Positions 21,344-32,900 of a stretch of 64,000 bases of DNA are shown piece after piece. Below the pieces are notes generated by a model. It had not been told where the DNA came from. It saw only the letters and a list, made by a program, of their open reading frames with translations, and did not search any database. The stretch's first letter is position 1. The number at the start of each line of letters is the position of its first letter. Both the position numbers and the translations under genes were made by a program. Source of the DNA: Branchiostoma lanceolatum (taxonomy: Eukaryota; Chordata; Leptocardii; Amphioxiformes; Branchiostomatidae); the NCBI RefSeq assembly GCF_035083965.1, contig NC_089722.1, positions 28,356,642 through 28,420,641 of the forward strand, written 5' to 3'.

Positions 21344-24342
21344 ATGGTGAGTTGTGGCAAACGTTTTGCGAAATTACCAAGTATTCTCAATCTTCGTGCG
21401 CTTTATTGTATGTATTTAGGTCAAAGAAGGTATAGGCGATACATCTCATTTGCAGAGAGATGTAACAATCGAAGGAACTCTTCGTAAAGTGAGATATCAG
21501 GGCTTTATAGTTCATTTGCTAAGGGGAGGGGCGAAGCAGGAAGTCATATGACTCGCACTGACCACACTAGATTGTCACTAAATTATGTATCCCACTAAGT
21601 AATTTGTACCTGTGCGTTGCACTGATGGGGTTGTTCTCAGGCTCATGTATTACAAGGACAGGCACTGGAAATAGGACAGAATAGAACTGTGTGGTTTACA
21701 GACTACCTATGAAAACACACTTGTGGAACTAAAGAGACGAAATCTGACGTTTTTGCAAATAGAAGAAATGTTTAATCCAATGTTTCGTATTATGTATACA
21801 TTACGTACAGTGAAAGGGCACGCCCAAAAATTATGAGACAATAAAGAACTAGGTAACTTACTGTATGTAAGTTGATATATGTTACTAGATATATACTTTG
21901 CAAGGTTGACTGTATGCAAACAGAAACACATCAACCAAGCCTAAAAGGGACCATGAAGAAGTATGCAAAGTACAAATAACCAAGAAGATTGGAAAAGACA
22001 CAGTGATCGAGCAATGAAGTGTTGGAAGAAAGTTTAGCACTGTATTATGATTACTACCAACACAGATGAGTTTCCATTATAGAGCAATGATTGAATGAAG
22101 TTGTGGAGTGTTGTTTTCCCTCTTCTTTGTTTAAGTGTAGCCAGTACAGACTTAGGATACAGATAAGTATAAAGCAGAAATCAAGAGAAACCTGATTAAA
22201 ATTTGTTTCCTTTTCCAGTTGGTTCTTGTACTAGGAGACTTACACATTCCTTACCGGTCCAATGGAATGCCGGCTAAGTTCAAGAAACTGCTGGTACCAG
22301 GAAAGATCCAACACATCCTCTGTACGGGGAACCTCTGCACAAAGGAATCCTTCGACTATCTGAAAACACTGGCCAGTGATGTCCATGTTGTCAAAGGGGA
22401 CTTTGATGAGGTAAGGGTAATAGTGTTCAAATACTACTGTAAATGTTTTATTTTTTGCATTGTTTTAATGTTTGCTGTTGTAGAGGTCATGGCAAACTTT
22501 AAACCACCATGGCATGAAAATGCTTATTCAGTCTTCTGCCCATCTACCCCCTTGTTTTAACAACAAACTTAAAACCTTCACAAACACTTCATTCTTTCCC
22601 TACTGCAAAATTGAATACTAGTACCCGTGAACTTAAAGGCATTTACAACTTGTGATTATGGCCTCTGCAGACTAATATGCTGCCTTTGTCAAACTTTTGA
22701 ATTTCCTTATGTAAGGTACACAGTAGCTTTGAAGTATCAAGACCATTTCTTTTCTCTAGTCACACTAGTGCTCCTCCAAGTTTTCTTTTCAACGGTGTTT
22801 ACTGTGATTTTTGTCCATTTAAGGTCTTTATTATTGTTTCAGAACCTAAGTTATCCGGAACAGAAGGTCGTCACAGTTGGACAGTTCAAGATAGGACTTT
22901 GCCATGGGCATCAGGTACCAAGAAAAACTCTTTTTAAGTTTGAACATGAAGGCAGATGCTTTTTTAGTTAGGTGTTGTTATGTATTGTGTTGTGTTGCGT
23001 CTTGTACTAAGTTGTAGGTAACTTTATTATGCTTGGGCCCAAAATAGTTACTCAAACAACTGGATATAAGTTTGAAACAGTCAGACGTTTCAGACAGCAT
23101 CCGCTGTCTTTCGTCAGTGATTGTGTTATTATGCTTGGTTTCAATGAAGTTTATCAGCTGATTTGTCAGTCAACACTGCACCCATGTGGAACATATAAAA
23201 CAGAACAGTTTTGCATTTCCACAAATTTGTAATGACTTGTCCATAACAGGTTGTTCCATCGGGAGACATTGGGAATTTATTAACTGATTTGTCAGTAAAC
23301 AAGATGGCTGCGTCCATGTGGAACATGTAGAACAGAACCGTTGTGCATTTCTGTAATGACTTGTCTACACAGGTTGTTCCCTGGGGAGACATTGAGAGTT
23401 TAGCCATGGTACAGAGACAACTGGATGTGGACATCTTGATATCCGGCCACACCCACAAGTTCGAGGCTTTTGAACATGAAAACAAGTTTTACATCAACCC
23501 AGGAACGGCAACAGGAGCATACAATGCACTAGACAGGTATGGTATTGTTAGCTTACCTTTACCCAGTTCTCATGTCTGAGGGTGAGGGACTATGGTGACA
23601 TCCAGTATCAACCTCTTCCATTCCCTCCTGTCTGTGTCTGTGTGTGAGAACATTCTGCCAGTGGTATGCCTATCCAGTATTGTTACAAAAATATTCTTTC
23701 TTTTATGCATTGGCAAAAAGTCTGTTCTCATTCATAGCATTATAATCACCTTTTGCCTGGAAAAGCTGATTGTTGCTTGAGGAAAAGATTTTGAATTCCT
23801 CATAAGTACTAGAATAGCACTTTTCTTGGGTGTTGGAGTACATTGGACTTAAGGTATAATTTTGATTGCAAGTCTGTTATAGTGTGCAGATTTTGATAGT
23901 CGTGTATACATTTTCCTATCAGCTAAAAGAAATTGAACTTCATCACGAAGTTGTTGCTTGCTAACAGCTGGCTTCTCCTCAAGTGCACTACATCAACGGG
24001 GCATGTCAGGGGATTCAAACCTAGGACCTCTGGGTTCTGGGCCAAACACCCTGCCATTACACCACCGTGGCACCACTCGTTGATTGCTAAGAGCTGTCTT
24101 CTCCTCTTCCCTGTAGTGGTGTAAGACAGATTTTGATAGACATGTATATATTTTCCTATGGGCTTAAAGAAATTGAACTACATGTAGTTGTTGATTACTA
24201 AGAGCTGGCCTCTCCTCTTCCCTGCAGTGGTGTAACGCCGTCGTTTGTACTGATGGACATCCAGGCGACCACAGTGGTGACGTACGTGTACCAGCTGATC
24301 GGGGACGATGTAAAGGTGGAGCGTATCGAGTACAAGAAGTAG
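21344..24342 (+). CDS. VPS29: VPS29 retromer subunit, 5 exons
   Basis: Coding exons: 21344-21346 (ATG only), 22219-22410, 22843-22914, 23373-23536, 24228-24342. The junctions are GT-AG and in frame, giving 181 residues against 182 in human, with near identity throughout. As in mammals, exon 1 contributes just the initiator Met, followed by [16 protein letters not shown]29 is the metallophosphoesterase-fold scaffold subunit of retromer, which binds VPS35 and regulators such as TBC1D5 on endosomes. Visible motifs are GDLH (residues 7-10), GNLC where true phosphatases have GNHD, GDFDE, HGHQ and [16 protein letters not shown]. It ends VERIEYKK, lacking the final Pro of human. Introns 3 and 4 contain partial duplicates of the exon 4 and exon 5 acceptor regions. 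Confidence 0.97.
23037..23125. mobile_element. 89-bp insertion related to the 9535 foldback, 13-bp TSD
   Basis: The segment is flanked by the 13-bp direct repeat TTATTATGCTTGG (23024-23036 and 23126-23138). It matches one arm of the foldback at 9535-9704 (AAAATAGTTACTCAA, TTTGAAACAGTCAGACGTTT, CAGACAGCATCCGCTGTCTT). A 13-bp duplication is more typical of target-primed retrotransposition than of DNA transposons, so this may be a short SINE-like fragment. Confidence 0.65.
23156..23400 (+). repeat. Tandem duplication carrying a decoy VPS29 exon 4 acceptor
   Basis: Two units of about 123 bp lie in tandem. Each runs from CTGATTTGTCAGT through CATGTGGAACAT and AATGACTTGTC to an AG followed by GTTGTTCC. 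The second unit leads into true exon 4 (23373). The first ends in a look-alike acceptor at 23248-23249 and the first nine or so codons of exon 4 with substitutions (start 23250). If used, the decoy exon reaches an in-frame TAG within about 80 nt. Confidence 0.75.
23886..24235 (+). repeat. Repeated VPS29 exon 5 acceptor region
   Basis: Three imperfect copies of a unit of about 110 bp lie in intron 4. Each runs from CAGATTTTGATAG through AAAGAAATTGAACT to GCTAAGAGCTG and TTCTCCTC. The last copy provides the real acceptor (CCCTGCAG, exon 5 at 24228). The middle copy ends in CCCTGTAG then TGGTGTAA (24117), a decoy acceptor 111 nt upstream whose frame hits TAA before exon 5. The first copy is interrupted by a tRNA-like insertion. 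Confidence 0.7.
23980..24079 (-). repeat. tRNA-like (SINE head or tRNA relic) insertion
   Basis: Read on the minus strand it has an A-box-like GTGGTGTAATGGC, an anticodon-arm-like stretch with CCCAGAACCCAG, and a good B-box, GGTTTGAATCC. This suggests Pol III ancestry. It does not fold into a clean cloverleaf because the ends do not pair well. It sits between two diverged copies of GTTG(C/A)TTGCTAA(C/G)AGCTG, inside VPS29 intron 4. Confidence 0.4.
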
Positions 24343-26947
24343 CACATCCCTATACCACTTCTCCTGTCTATCTCACCCTCTTTGTATTTGTATAATTGTA
24401 AAGAATGTATCTTCAGTAAGGACTTGTCCTGTCAATCACCTAATGGATTGTCCAATCAGTTGATGTATTACATTGCTGTGATTGGCTAGTGTGGATAGGT
24501 CGGTCAGCCATATTTGGAACACACATTCACCTTGATCTTGACCCTCCCAAACAGTTGGTGGATAAGGCTTAACGACAACCCTGGCTTTGATGTATTATTG
24601 ATTTCATATGTTATGTATATTGATCCTGACTGTGAAGGTACATGTAATAACTAATATGATTAGTTCAAGTTGAGTTACACTGAGACATATTCCATTTTTA
24701 ACAGTTCATAGGATTTTTTCCCAGGGCCATGTAAGTTGTGAACAAAGCATTTTGTTATAGTGTACTTTTTCAAGGTACAAATGTACCATAAAAGGCTAAA
24801 ATGTTCAATACACGAGATAGATATGTCAGTTTTTCATGATAATCTCATTACATAAGTGATCTTGCGTGGTGTAGACTGCACAGTAATTACATATACTATC
24901 ATGCAAAATATTGAATTTTGTGATCCTTATTGTGTAGAAGCCAAAAAAGGTATTTAGATATTAATGTGTTTAGTAGATTTTAGAAGTGTCCCATGATACC
25001 ATGATTGTTATATAAATTAAATCTATGTCCATACTTTGGTCTTTGTGTCAGCAAGATATCCAAATCAAAAAAACATCATAGGTGTCAAAAATAGTGAAAA
25101 TATAATTATAGTGTAGATGATGAAAATCTTGGGACTTTTTCAGCTTCAAATCCTCTCAATTCCTTCACTACTTGAGACAATGTGTTACCGGTATGTTGTA
25201 AGTTTATGTAACCACATTTGCAAATGAATCCTACCAGCAGGAAAATTCACTAGATCTCAATTTGCAATTTTTTGTTTCATGAAAGTTAGAAGTAGAGAAA
25301 ACCAATATCTGTTGTCACACTCCATATGAAATAACTTTAAGCTCTTTCATTATAACATTGCAATGTACATATAGCATCACAATATTAAAATAGATTCAGT
25401 GCAGATTCTAGAAGATTCAATTTTATTGCTGTAGTAGGCATACAATAATCGAGAAGTTTTCACTGAAAATCTTCTATATACACTGTATACATAGAGTCAA
25501 AAACATTTAGAATATAAATTCCTGTTCCTCAAATTACCATAAGCATGATTTTATTCTTATCAACTATTAGGTTGTTCATAAATGACATACCCTGTATTAT
25601 CAAAGTTTTACATCTGGATGGTATACATGATCTGGACGGTATACACGTGTGCTAATATATTGTACGTAGGAGTACAATCTTTTCACAGGATCAACCAGGG
25701 TCCACCGTAGATTTACTTGCCGAGCCATCCTGCTTTTATTCTCTTAACTTTCCTGACAGAGAATACAATAATATTCTGTTTGTCTACATTCACTCCGAAA
25801 AGTGGAGCATTCCACAATTCAATGGTGTATTCGTTTGAAAAAAAGGAACCATCTTTTAACAATGATGGTAACGATGACACCTATGGTGCGGCTATTCAAA
25901 TGTGAAGGAAGGGTGTGAAGTTTATGTCCAAACAAAAGAATAACCTTGTTCTAAAAAAAAACAGTACCATTATTTACAACAGTTATGAACTCTTGATGGC
26001 ACAGTTGTTTGTAGAGAAGCTGAGAAGTATCTTCAGCCATTCAAACACTAATCAAGAACTTTTAAACAAATGGATTGAAACTCTGCATCAAACACAATAA
26101 ACCTAAAACCTCTTCATTACCATAATTTGTTCTTATGCTTAAGACAATGCTATCAACCATCTATGCTATGAGTAGATTATATTTACATGATAGCATGCTG
26201 AATGTTTTTTTTATCTCTTGGCTGGCCCAAGGATCGTTTGTATTTCTGTAATGCAATGCCTGGTGTTCACAGAGCTCTGCATGTTCATTGGAGGCATCCA
26301 ACCCTCCCAGTTTCATGACCAATCAGAACTGGGCTTATATAACTGGAGGGGCTTAAATGTTTAGTATTCAGGCACCCCATTGGCTATCCAGGGTACCCAC
26401 ATTTCTCTAGAACTCACACTCACGTTATCACCAGGAGGTTCCAGCAGCCTTTAATTTAGGAGCAAAAAAAGAACAAATTTTTTATACAAAAAAAAAACGG
26501 AAGTAAGGCCCATCACCTTTGACTTCTTCAGGAAGACTTTACACAGGTAGAACACAGAACACTGATGCACACAAGTTTTCTCCTCAGTGTGTTTCAACCA
26601 TTGTTCTAACCATGCTTCAAACATTGATGTGCAACAAGTATTTACAAGCACACAGTGACAGCAATACATCTTTTTTTGGCACAAACATACAGTGGTACAT
26701 GCACTCCAAAGTACAGACTTTCTGCTGGTACCTTAAGCCTCTTTCCACATTCCCTGTATACATGTGCATCAGTTGGTTGAGGGTTAAAGATTATGAAGTC
26801 ATGCCCCAAACAGTGAGCATTCCTTTTCCCACGACTGTGTTACTAAGGAAAGTCAAGTCATGACAATGTTAGCCTCACCACACCACTGACATGCACCAGT
26901 CCTCAGATAACCATGCTGAGACGTGCACAGGTGCATTTGTGAGACAC
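24343..26947. other. Convergent spacer between VPS29 and FAM216A-like gene
   Basis: This holds the 3' UTRs of two convergent genes plus AT-rich spacer. Two adjacent short frames (about 25717-26097) are interrupted by a stop and a frame change and match nothing I know. I see no inverted-repeat element, RNA gene or exon here. Confidence 0.5.
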
Positions 26948-29900
26948 TTAGTACCTTGCATCATCTGAGACATCATCAGCCTCCTCTACCTCCTCCTCAT
27001 CCTTTTCTTTTTCCTCTGCCTTTTCTTTTTCCTCTGCCTTCTCCTTTTCCTCTGCTTTCTTCTTCTCCTCTGCCTCTTCGCTATGAGCTTTTTCTTCCTT
27101 CTGGGGCGACGACTTTGACTTTGGCTCCTCTTTCTTGCTCTTGTCTCTTGGTTTCGGCTCAAGCTTGATGGAGTTGAAAGACTGGGAAAGATCCTCATCA
27201 GGTGAAGAGCTCTTTGGAGGACTCTCTTTTTGTGCTGTCAAAGGTGCAAGGATGATCAACATTTACATGTCTATACAACTGTTTCCTTCAGTTCTGTTGA
27301 CATCCCTTAAACACCAATGCATCTATCTTGACAAGTTTAAACCAAAAAATATACATACAAAAAGAAGGTGTGTCAACAACATGAAAAAGAACAATTAGAA
27401 TCATTATACTGGTACCTGAATTTCTTCGTGGATGGCTCCCATTCCTTGCAGGAGCTGACTTTCTGGACAACTCTGCATCACTGTTGGGAAGGTTTAGAAA
27501 ACATTACTGTGACACATTTCTCCACCATGTTCCTATAGCAGACTACATATGAAAATTCTACTGGGTCTGTAGCTAATCATAACGTAGTCCCGAAATTATC
27601 TATGTCCATGCCAGCATTATGATATTCAGATGGAAGATTACCATTATATGATACTGTAAATCTTGAAACGTTTACGATGGTGACCTCTCCGCCATGAATT
27701 CTAAACACTGCAAATACACATGTACCTGTTTCAACCCCGAAAACACAACAACTTTTTTTCCTCCTACTGTAAGATAAAACCACTGCAAAAGTAAATGAAT
27801 TTACAGTACTCCCTTGCAATGACTGACCTGTTGGAGCTTTTAGACCTTGCCATTTGTGTCTGCGGTCGTGACCTCCAGACGCTGGGGTCGACAACTCCAG
27901 GCATGGTCTTCCTCGTTGCAAACAGGTACGACCTGTACTTCTCCATCTCCTTCTTGTTGATGTGTCCTTGATGAGGAAATGTGACACTGTCAGATTTCTT
28001 CACTTATGTGTTTGTTAAGCTGGTACAGAAATGAAATTAAACTGTATACATTATAGGAAAACAGATGGGTATTGCATCTTGTAAATTGTGCCAAGAGGCT
28101 TCAAAGCCAAAGCTTTCTTGCAAAACAACTTATCCATGTATTCTGTCTCACAGCAACCATTAATTAACATATCCAAAGCTGTATTAGCACTTAGTATGTA
28201 TAGGAAAGTGTTGAGATGTGAGACAAACTTCTAACTCTGTCACATCTACATGTAGTACTAATGGAGTGAAAGGGTCCACATATGTTGTCCATACCCATTT
28301 TCTGTTGATGCCTGAGAAACTGTTCGTATCTGCCCTGGATGAGCCTCTTCATGTGGGAGGTACTGTACACGGATGCAGTGCTCCACAAGTACTGTCTCTG
28401 GCCCCAATTCAGGTCAGGGTGCTGAAGGCATACAAAAATGTGAAGTTTAACCTGTACAATAGTACATAATGTACCATCTTGGTATCCAAGGTTAACGTTT
28501 TAACAGACATTACATGTATTTAATTAGGTCAGGAGACCTGCATATCACTGTAGATAAAGACATTTGCATGTGACTGAAGATCACGAAAAAGGACAGCTTC
28601 TGGCTTTTAAGACATCTGTCTTTCTATGTGTATTCTATTCTGTGGTATTTATTTCTTTTTTGTAACAAATATTCTCTAACTTAAATCAATATATTCTTAA
28701 CATCTACTAACATAATTCCACCAGGGTACATAATTCTGCCACCCTGAAAATATACGTCCAAATAGATCTCCAACCCAACGTCCCCCAGTATAATGCACTC
28801 CTGTATATCTAAACTGTGCATACCTGGGGGTGCGGGGGGTCCAATGCTTTTCAAAGTGGCAGACTTTATGTACCCCGGCGGATTAATGTTAATGGAGATT
28901 ACTTACTCTGTACATTTTATGATTTTCCCAAGGATGTTGTACGTATGACACAACAGGTGAAGCTAAGGTGTTTGTGATGAGTTACCTGTAGATAGTAGTT
29001 CTTCTTCATGGACGGGGGACAGGTGAAGGCCCTGCGGCGGCTCCAAGACTGTGACGTCAGGGTGTAGGGGAAACTGGGGATCTGGTAACTCATGTGGTAA
29101 CTGTCCTTCATCAGGTACGAGGCAGGGTCTGAAAACATCGCAAACTTTTGTTATTTATGGCCAAAGTGGGACACCCAATCTGAGTTGCAGTGCGGACTTC
29201 ATCAAGTACACTGTAGGAGGGTAGCCTCCATATCAGGCTCTCTGGGCTTTTTTTTGGGCTTGTGATACACTTTTTGCTGATGGCACCTTTTTGTGCTGGG
29301 TCGGTTGTTGCCCAAAAAAGGCCCAGATAGCCTGCTATGGAGGCTAGCAGGAGGCCAGGCCAGAAAACATTGCAAACTTAGAGTTATTTGTGGCCAAAGT
29401 GGGACTCTCTACACTTAGTCTATTGTGGAATAACAGGACTTTCCACTCAACTCACATAGTACGATTTTGTAGCTCCAAAACTGGTCACTTGGCTAGCCTG
29501 ACTAAATCACACTTCTAAGCGACCAGCCCGACAGTTACCGGCCCCCTAGAGGCGATCAATTAATCCCCACCCAAGTAAGACATTGTGTAAACACAGGCTA
29601 GTCACTTGGCTTTGTGGTTAAAATGTACAATTCTAGGGGGGAAAGTTGCAGTAAATGCCAAGTTATTGGTTGATGATTGGTTGATTGATTGGTTGGTTGG
29701 TTGATTGATTGATTGGTCGATTGATTGATTGATTGATTGCCAGAGACATTTTTCATAGTATAAAACAAAACTGTAATATAAACTACACACTGCTAGACAG
29801 AATGTTAAAGCTAACAAATGAAGTGCTAACTTCTGTCTCTCACCTGTGTATCTCCCATGAGTCTCTCCTGCGCCATCGTCGGGTGGCACGCTTTGGCTGC

Positions 29901-32900
29901 AACACAGGAACAAAACGCCAATCATTTTCCTACCACACACACCAGCATTTATGTGAACAATCATGCCATCTATTATACTGTACATTTCACTTTTAGATTA
30001 AACTTATTAATTATTGATAGCAGTCTCTACTGTGCAAGCATCAGAGTTTGATTTGAACTTACAGCTGAATTTTACCTGGTCATAAAACATGGCTCAATAC
30101 ACAATAGACAGATGGACTTGGTTAATTATTCATGACAGCATGATTGTAGTTATGCCTGATGTTGACTGACATCGCAAATTTGTTGCATAGATCAGAGCCC
30201 AAATGTTATATGTGAGAACTGATACTTATCACTGATAGCTCAGAATAGAAACCTGATACTTAAAGTTTTTGTTTTACTGTTCCTATTTTAGTATTCTTGT
30301 AACCTGTCTCAAGTTTTTCTAAAGCTGTTCTAAAATAGGACGGACAGACTAGCTTTGAATAGAGATTTCCGACTTCTGATTCACTCAATTTTGTATACTT
30401 TAAGATTTGTTAAATGTTCAATTTATATTATACATGTACGCATTTATACAACCAACATCAATGATGAGGTGAACACAATGTAGCAATATATACCAGTGGA
30501 CAATAGTTATCAACATTGAAACCGAGATATCAAAACAGGAAGTTCCGCTGCAGTACCATAACAAGCCGCTAGGGCACCCAAAATCTAATCATTTCCATGT
30601 CTCATCAAGACCTACCCACCTACCAAATATCAAAACAATCCATCCAAGCCTTCTTGAGTTATGCCATTGGTCCGCTGCAGTACCGTAACAAGCCGCTAGG
30701 GCACCCAAAATCTAATCATTTCCATGTCTCATCAAGACCTACCCACCTACCAAATATCAAAAATCCATCCAAGCCTTCTTGAGTTATGCCATTGGTTACA
30801 AACACACACACACACACACACACAAACACATTAACGCTACCCTCTGCATAACCTTCTCGGCGAAGGTAAAAATGCGTGATCAACACCCTACCTCCGTAGG
30901 ATGGAGTCATGCTCAGGTGCAGTAGTACTCCTTTTGTGCAGCTTCCTGCTGGGCTGGAGGACAGGAGATATGATATAGACATTCAAAACATGGACACCAA
31001 ACAAACCGGTCCTCACAATGTTACTGTTTAGACACCTTAACACTTTAAACAGAAATCTCCAGCCAAAAACAAAACTCTTGTTCAACAGGTGTGTCCACAA
31101 ACTGGTTTGCTGACTTAAGACTGAAGAGGATTTTTAGGGGCTCAAGAAGACACGGTTCATGACCTTCCGGAGTACTTGATATTAATCATCCCGAAACATC
31201 ACATGTTTTTGACTCTGTGGACATACGTTACAGTAGCAAAATGTCTTGGGGCTTTTTTTCATATTAGTCTGATGGTAACAAATGGCAAATACGCTTTTCC
31301 TTTCTACTAAAAATGGCTAATATAAATACTTTTAACAGCATATCATTAGAAAAAATCAAATAGTTTGAGTAATGATTGGCAAATCATTATCCAACTGCTT
31401 AAATGCAGACTATTGTCCTGAAAACATTTACATCAGTAAAGTCATATTCGTGTGCAAATAGACTTTTCCTATACACCTTTTTCTAAAAATAGCAAAAGTC
31501 ATGATATGTCAGCTTACATTACCTGTAAGCGATACAATGAGACTATTATCTACATGTAACTCAAAAGAGACTCAAAATGAAAAAATCGTCACTGAAAGAT
31601 GTAGGAAGATATTTTTGGTTGGTAAATCATACCTCCTTGCTCCTGGTCCTGAGCAGTTTTGCCTCGGTGCCAGTTTTTGGGACCCTGCCATACTTGTACT
31701 CGGGGCTGTACCTGTACCGGTCCTGCTCATCTCTCCCATGGGGGAAGCTGTGGAGAGGACAGAAAACCAACAAACTATCAACATAATGATGGTAGCATGT
31801 TAGCTCCTTGCATATACACAGCCAGCTCCAAATTTTACAAAAAGCACTTTCGAAGCAAGTAAATCACCTGAAATCACTCAGAAAAACACTTAAAACCATA
31901 TGATTGCAACTGGACGCATGATGCAACAAAGTGTTTCAAAACATTAAACAAACTGGTATAGCGTAACACAGACCAAGGAGGTTTAATTAAACCTCCTTGC
32001 ACAGACCTTAACACCATTTTACTTTACAAATTGAAAAGAATCCCCCACCAAGTGTCTTTTAAATGCCATTGTCTGATCACAATGCGTTCCGTGCTTAGGT
32101 CTACACAACATAACAACTGACTCAGGCTGTATGTCAGTGGAAACAACAGTATGTGATGTAATACAAGAAGCTTTACAACATGACCAGAGGAAAGCTATGT
32201 CCCTGCGTACCTATTCTCCGACCCATGGGTCGCCTTCGGCATTCGACTCATGGCTCGACGGTGTCAACTGAGCCGCCTGGCTTCTTGTGAGCAAAAACAA
32301 GACCACAATGCCCTTTCAAGATCAACTCTACCCTAAACAACGTTACCTAGCTCTGCGTGTTTGGCCATGTATGAAGTACCCTAGAGAGCAGCTGCATAAA
32401 AAAGAGCAATATTTGCATACAAGCTCAGAGGACAAAGCCCGCGGGTAGTACAACAGGAATCGAATTTGTTTCCTTGGTTTTGCGTGCAAGCGAGACGTCA
32501 CGAAAAGGGCAACATACGTTGCTAACTTGGTAATAACAGTTGCTTGACAGGTGTTGTAACGGATGAATATCGCTCAACAATAATATATATGAGAAGATCG
32601 ACTGAGAAAGTCTATGAAAATGTACAGTCGCACTATTTGCGCACCATATGCTGCAGATTAATTGAAGTCTATTACAGACATTAAATATCTTTTTTTTTAA
32701 TTCTGCTTTTTACTCTTTAGATCTTGCATACTGTGACCTTTACTGCCTTTGAAATACTGTTTTTCCCATACCTTATCCTCTATTTCCTCACAAAACCAAC
32801 TTGATTTATTCTTGGCCATTCTCTTGTTGCCAACCTGACAAAGAAACTTATCAAAGAGATGAATGTGAAAACAATGAAGTGAATGACAAGTCATGGCGAG

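Noticed and set aside
25717-26100. Two adjoining frames that could be a broken gene
   Set aside because: No recognisable domain, no splice-site support, and composition like the surrounding AT-rich spacer.
26923-27198. Pro/Leu-rich plus-strand frame and Arg-rich minus-strand frame
   Set aside because: They are other phases of the Glu/Lys-rich last exon of the FAM216A-like gene.
30548-30797. CRISPR-like or satellite array
   Set aside because: Only two tandem units, no spacers; it is a simple duplication of a dispersed repeat.
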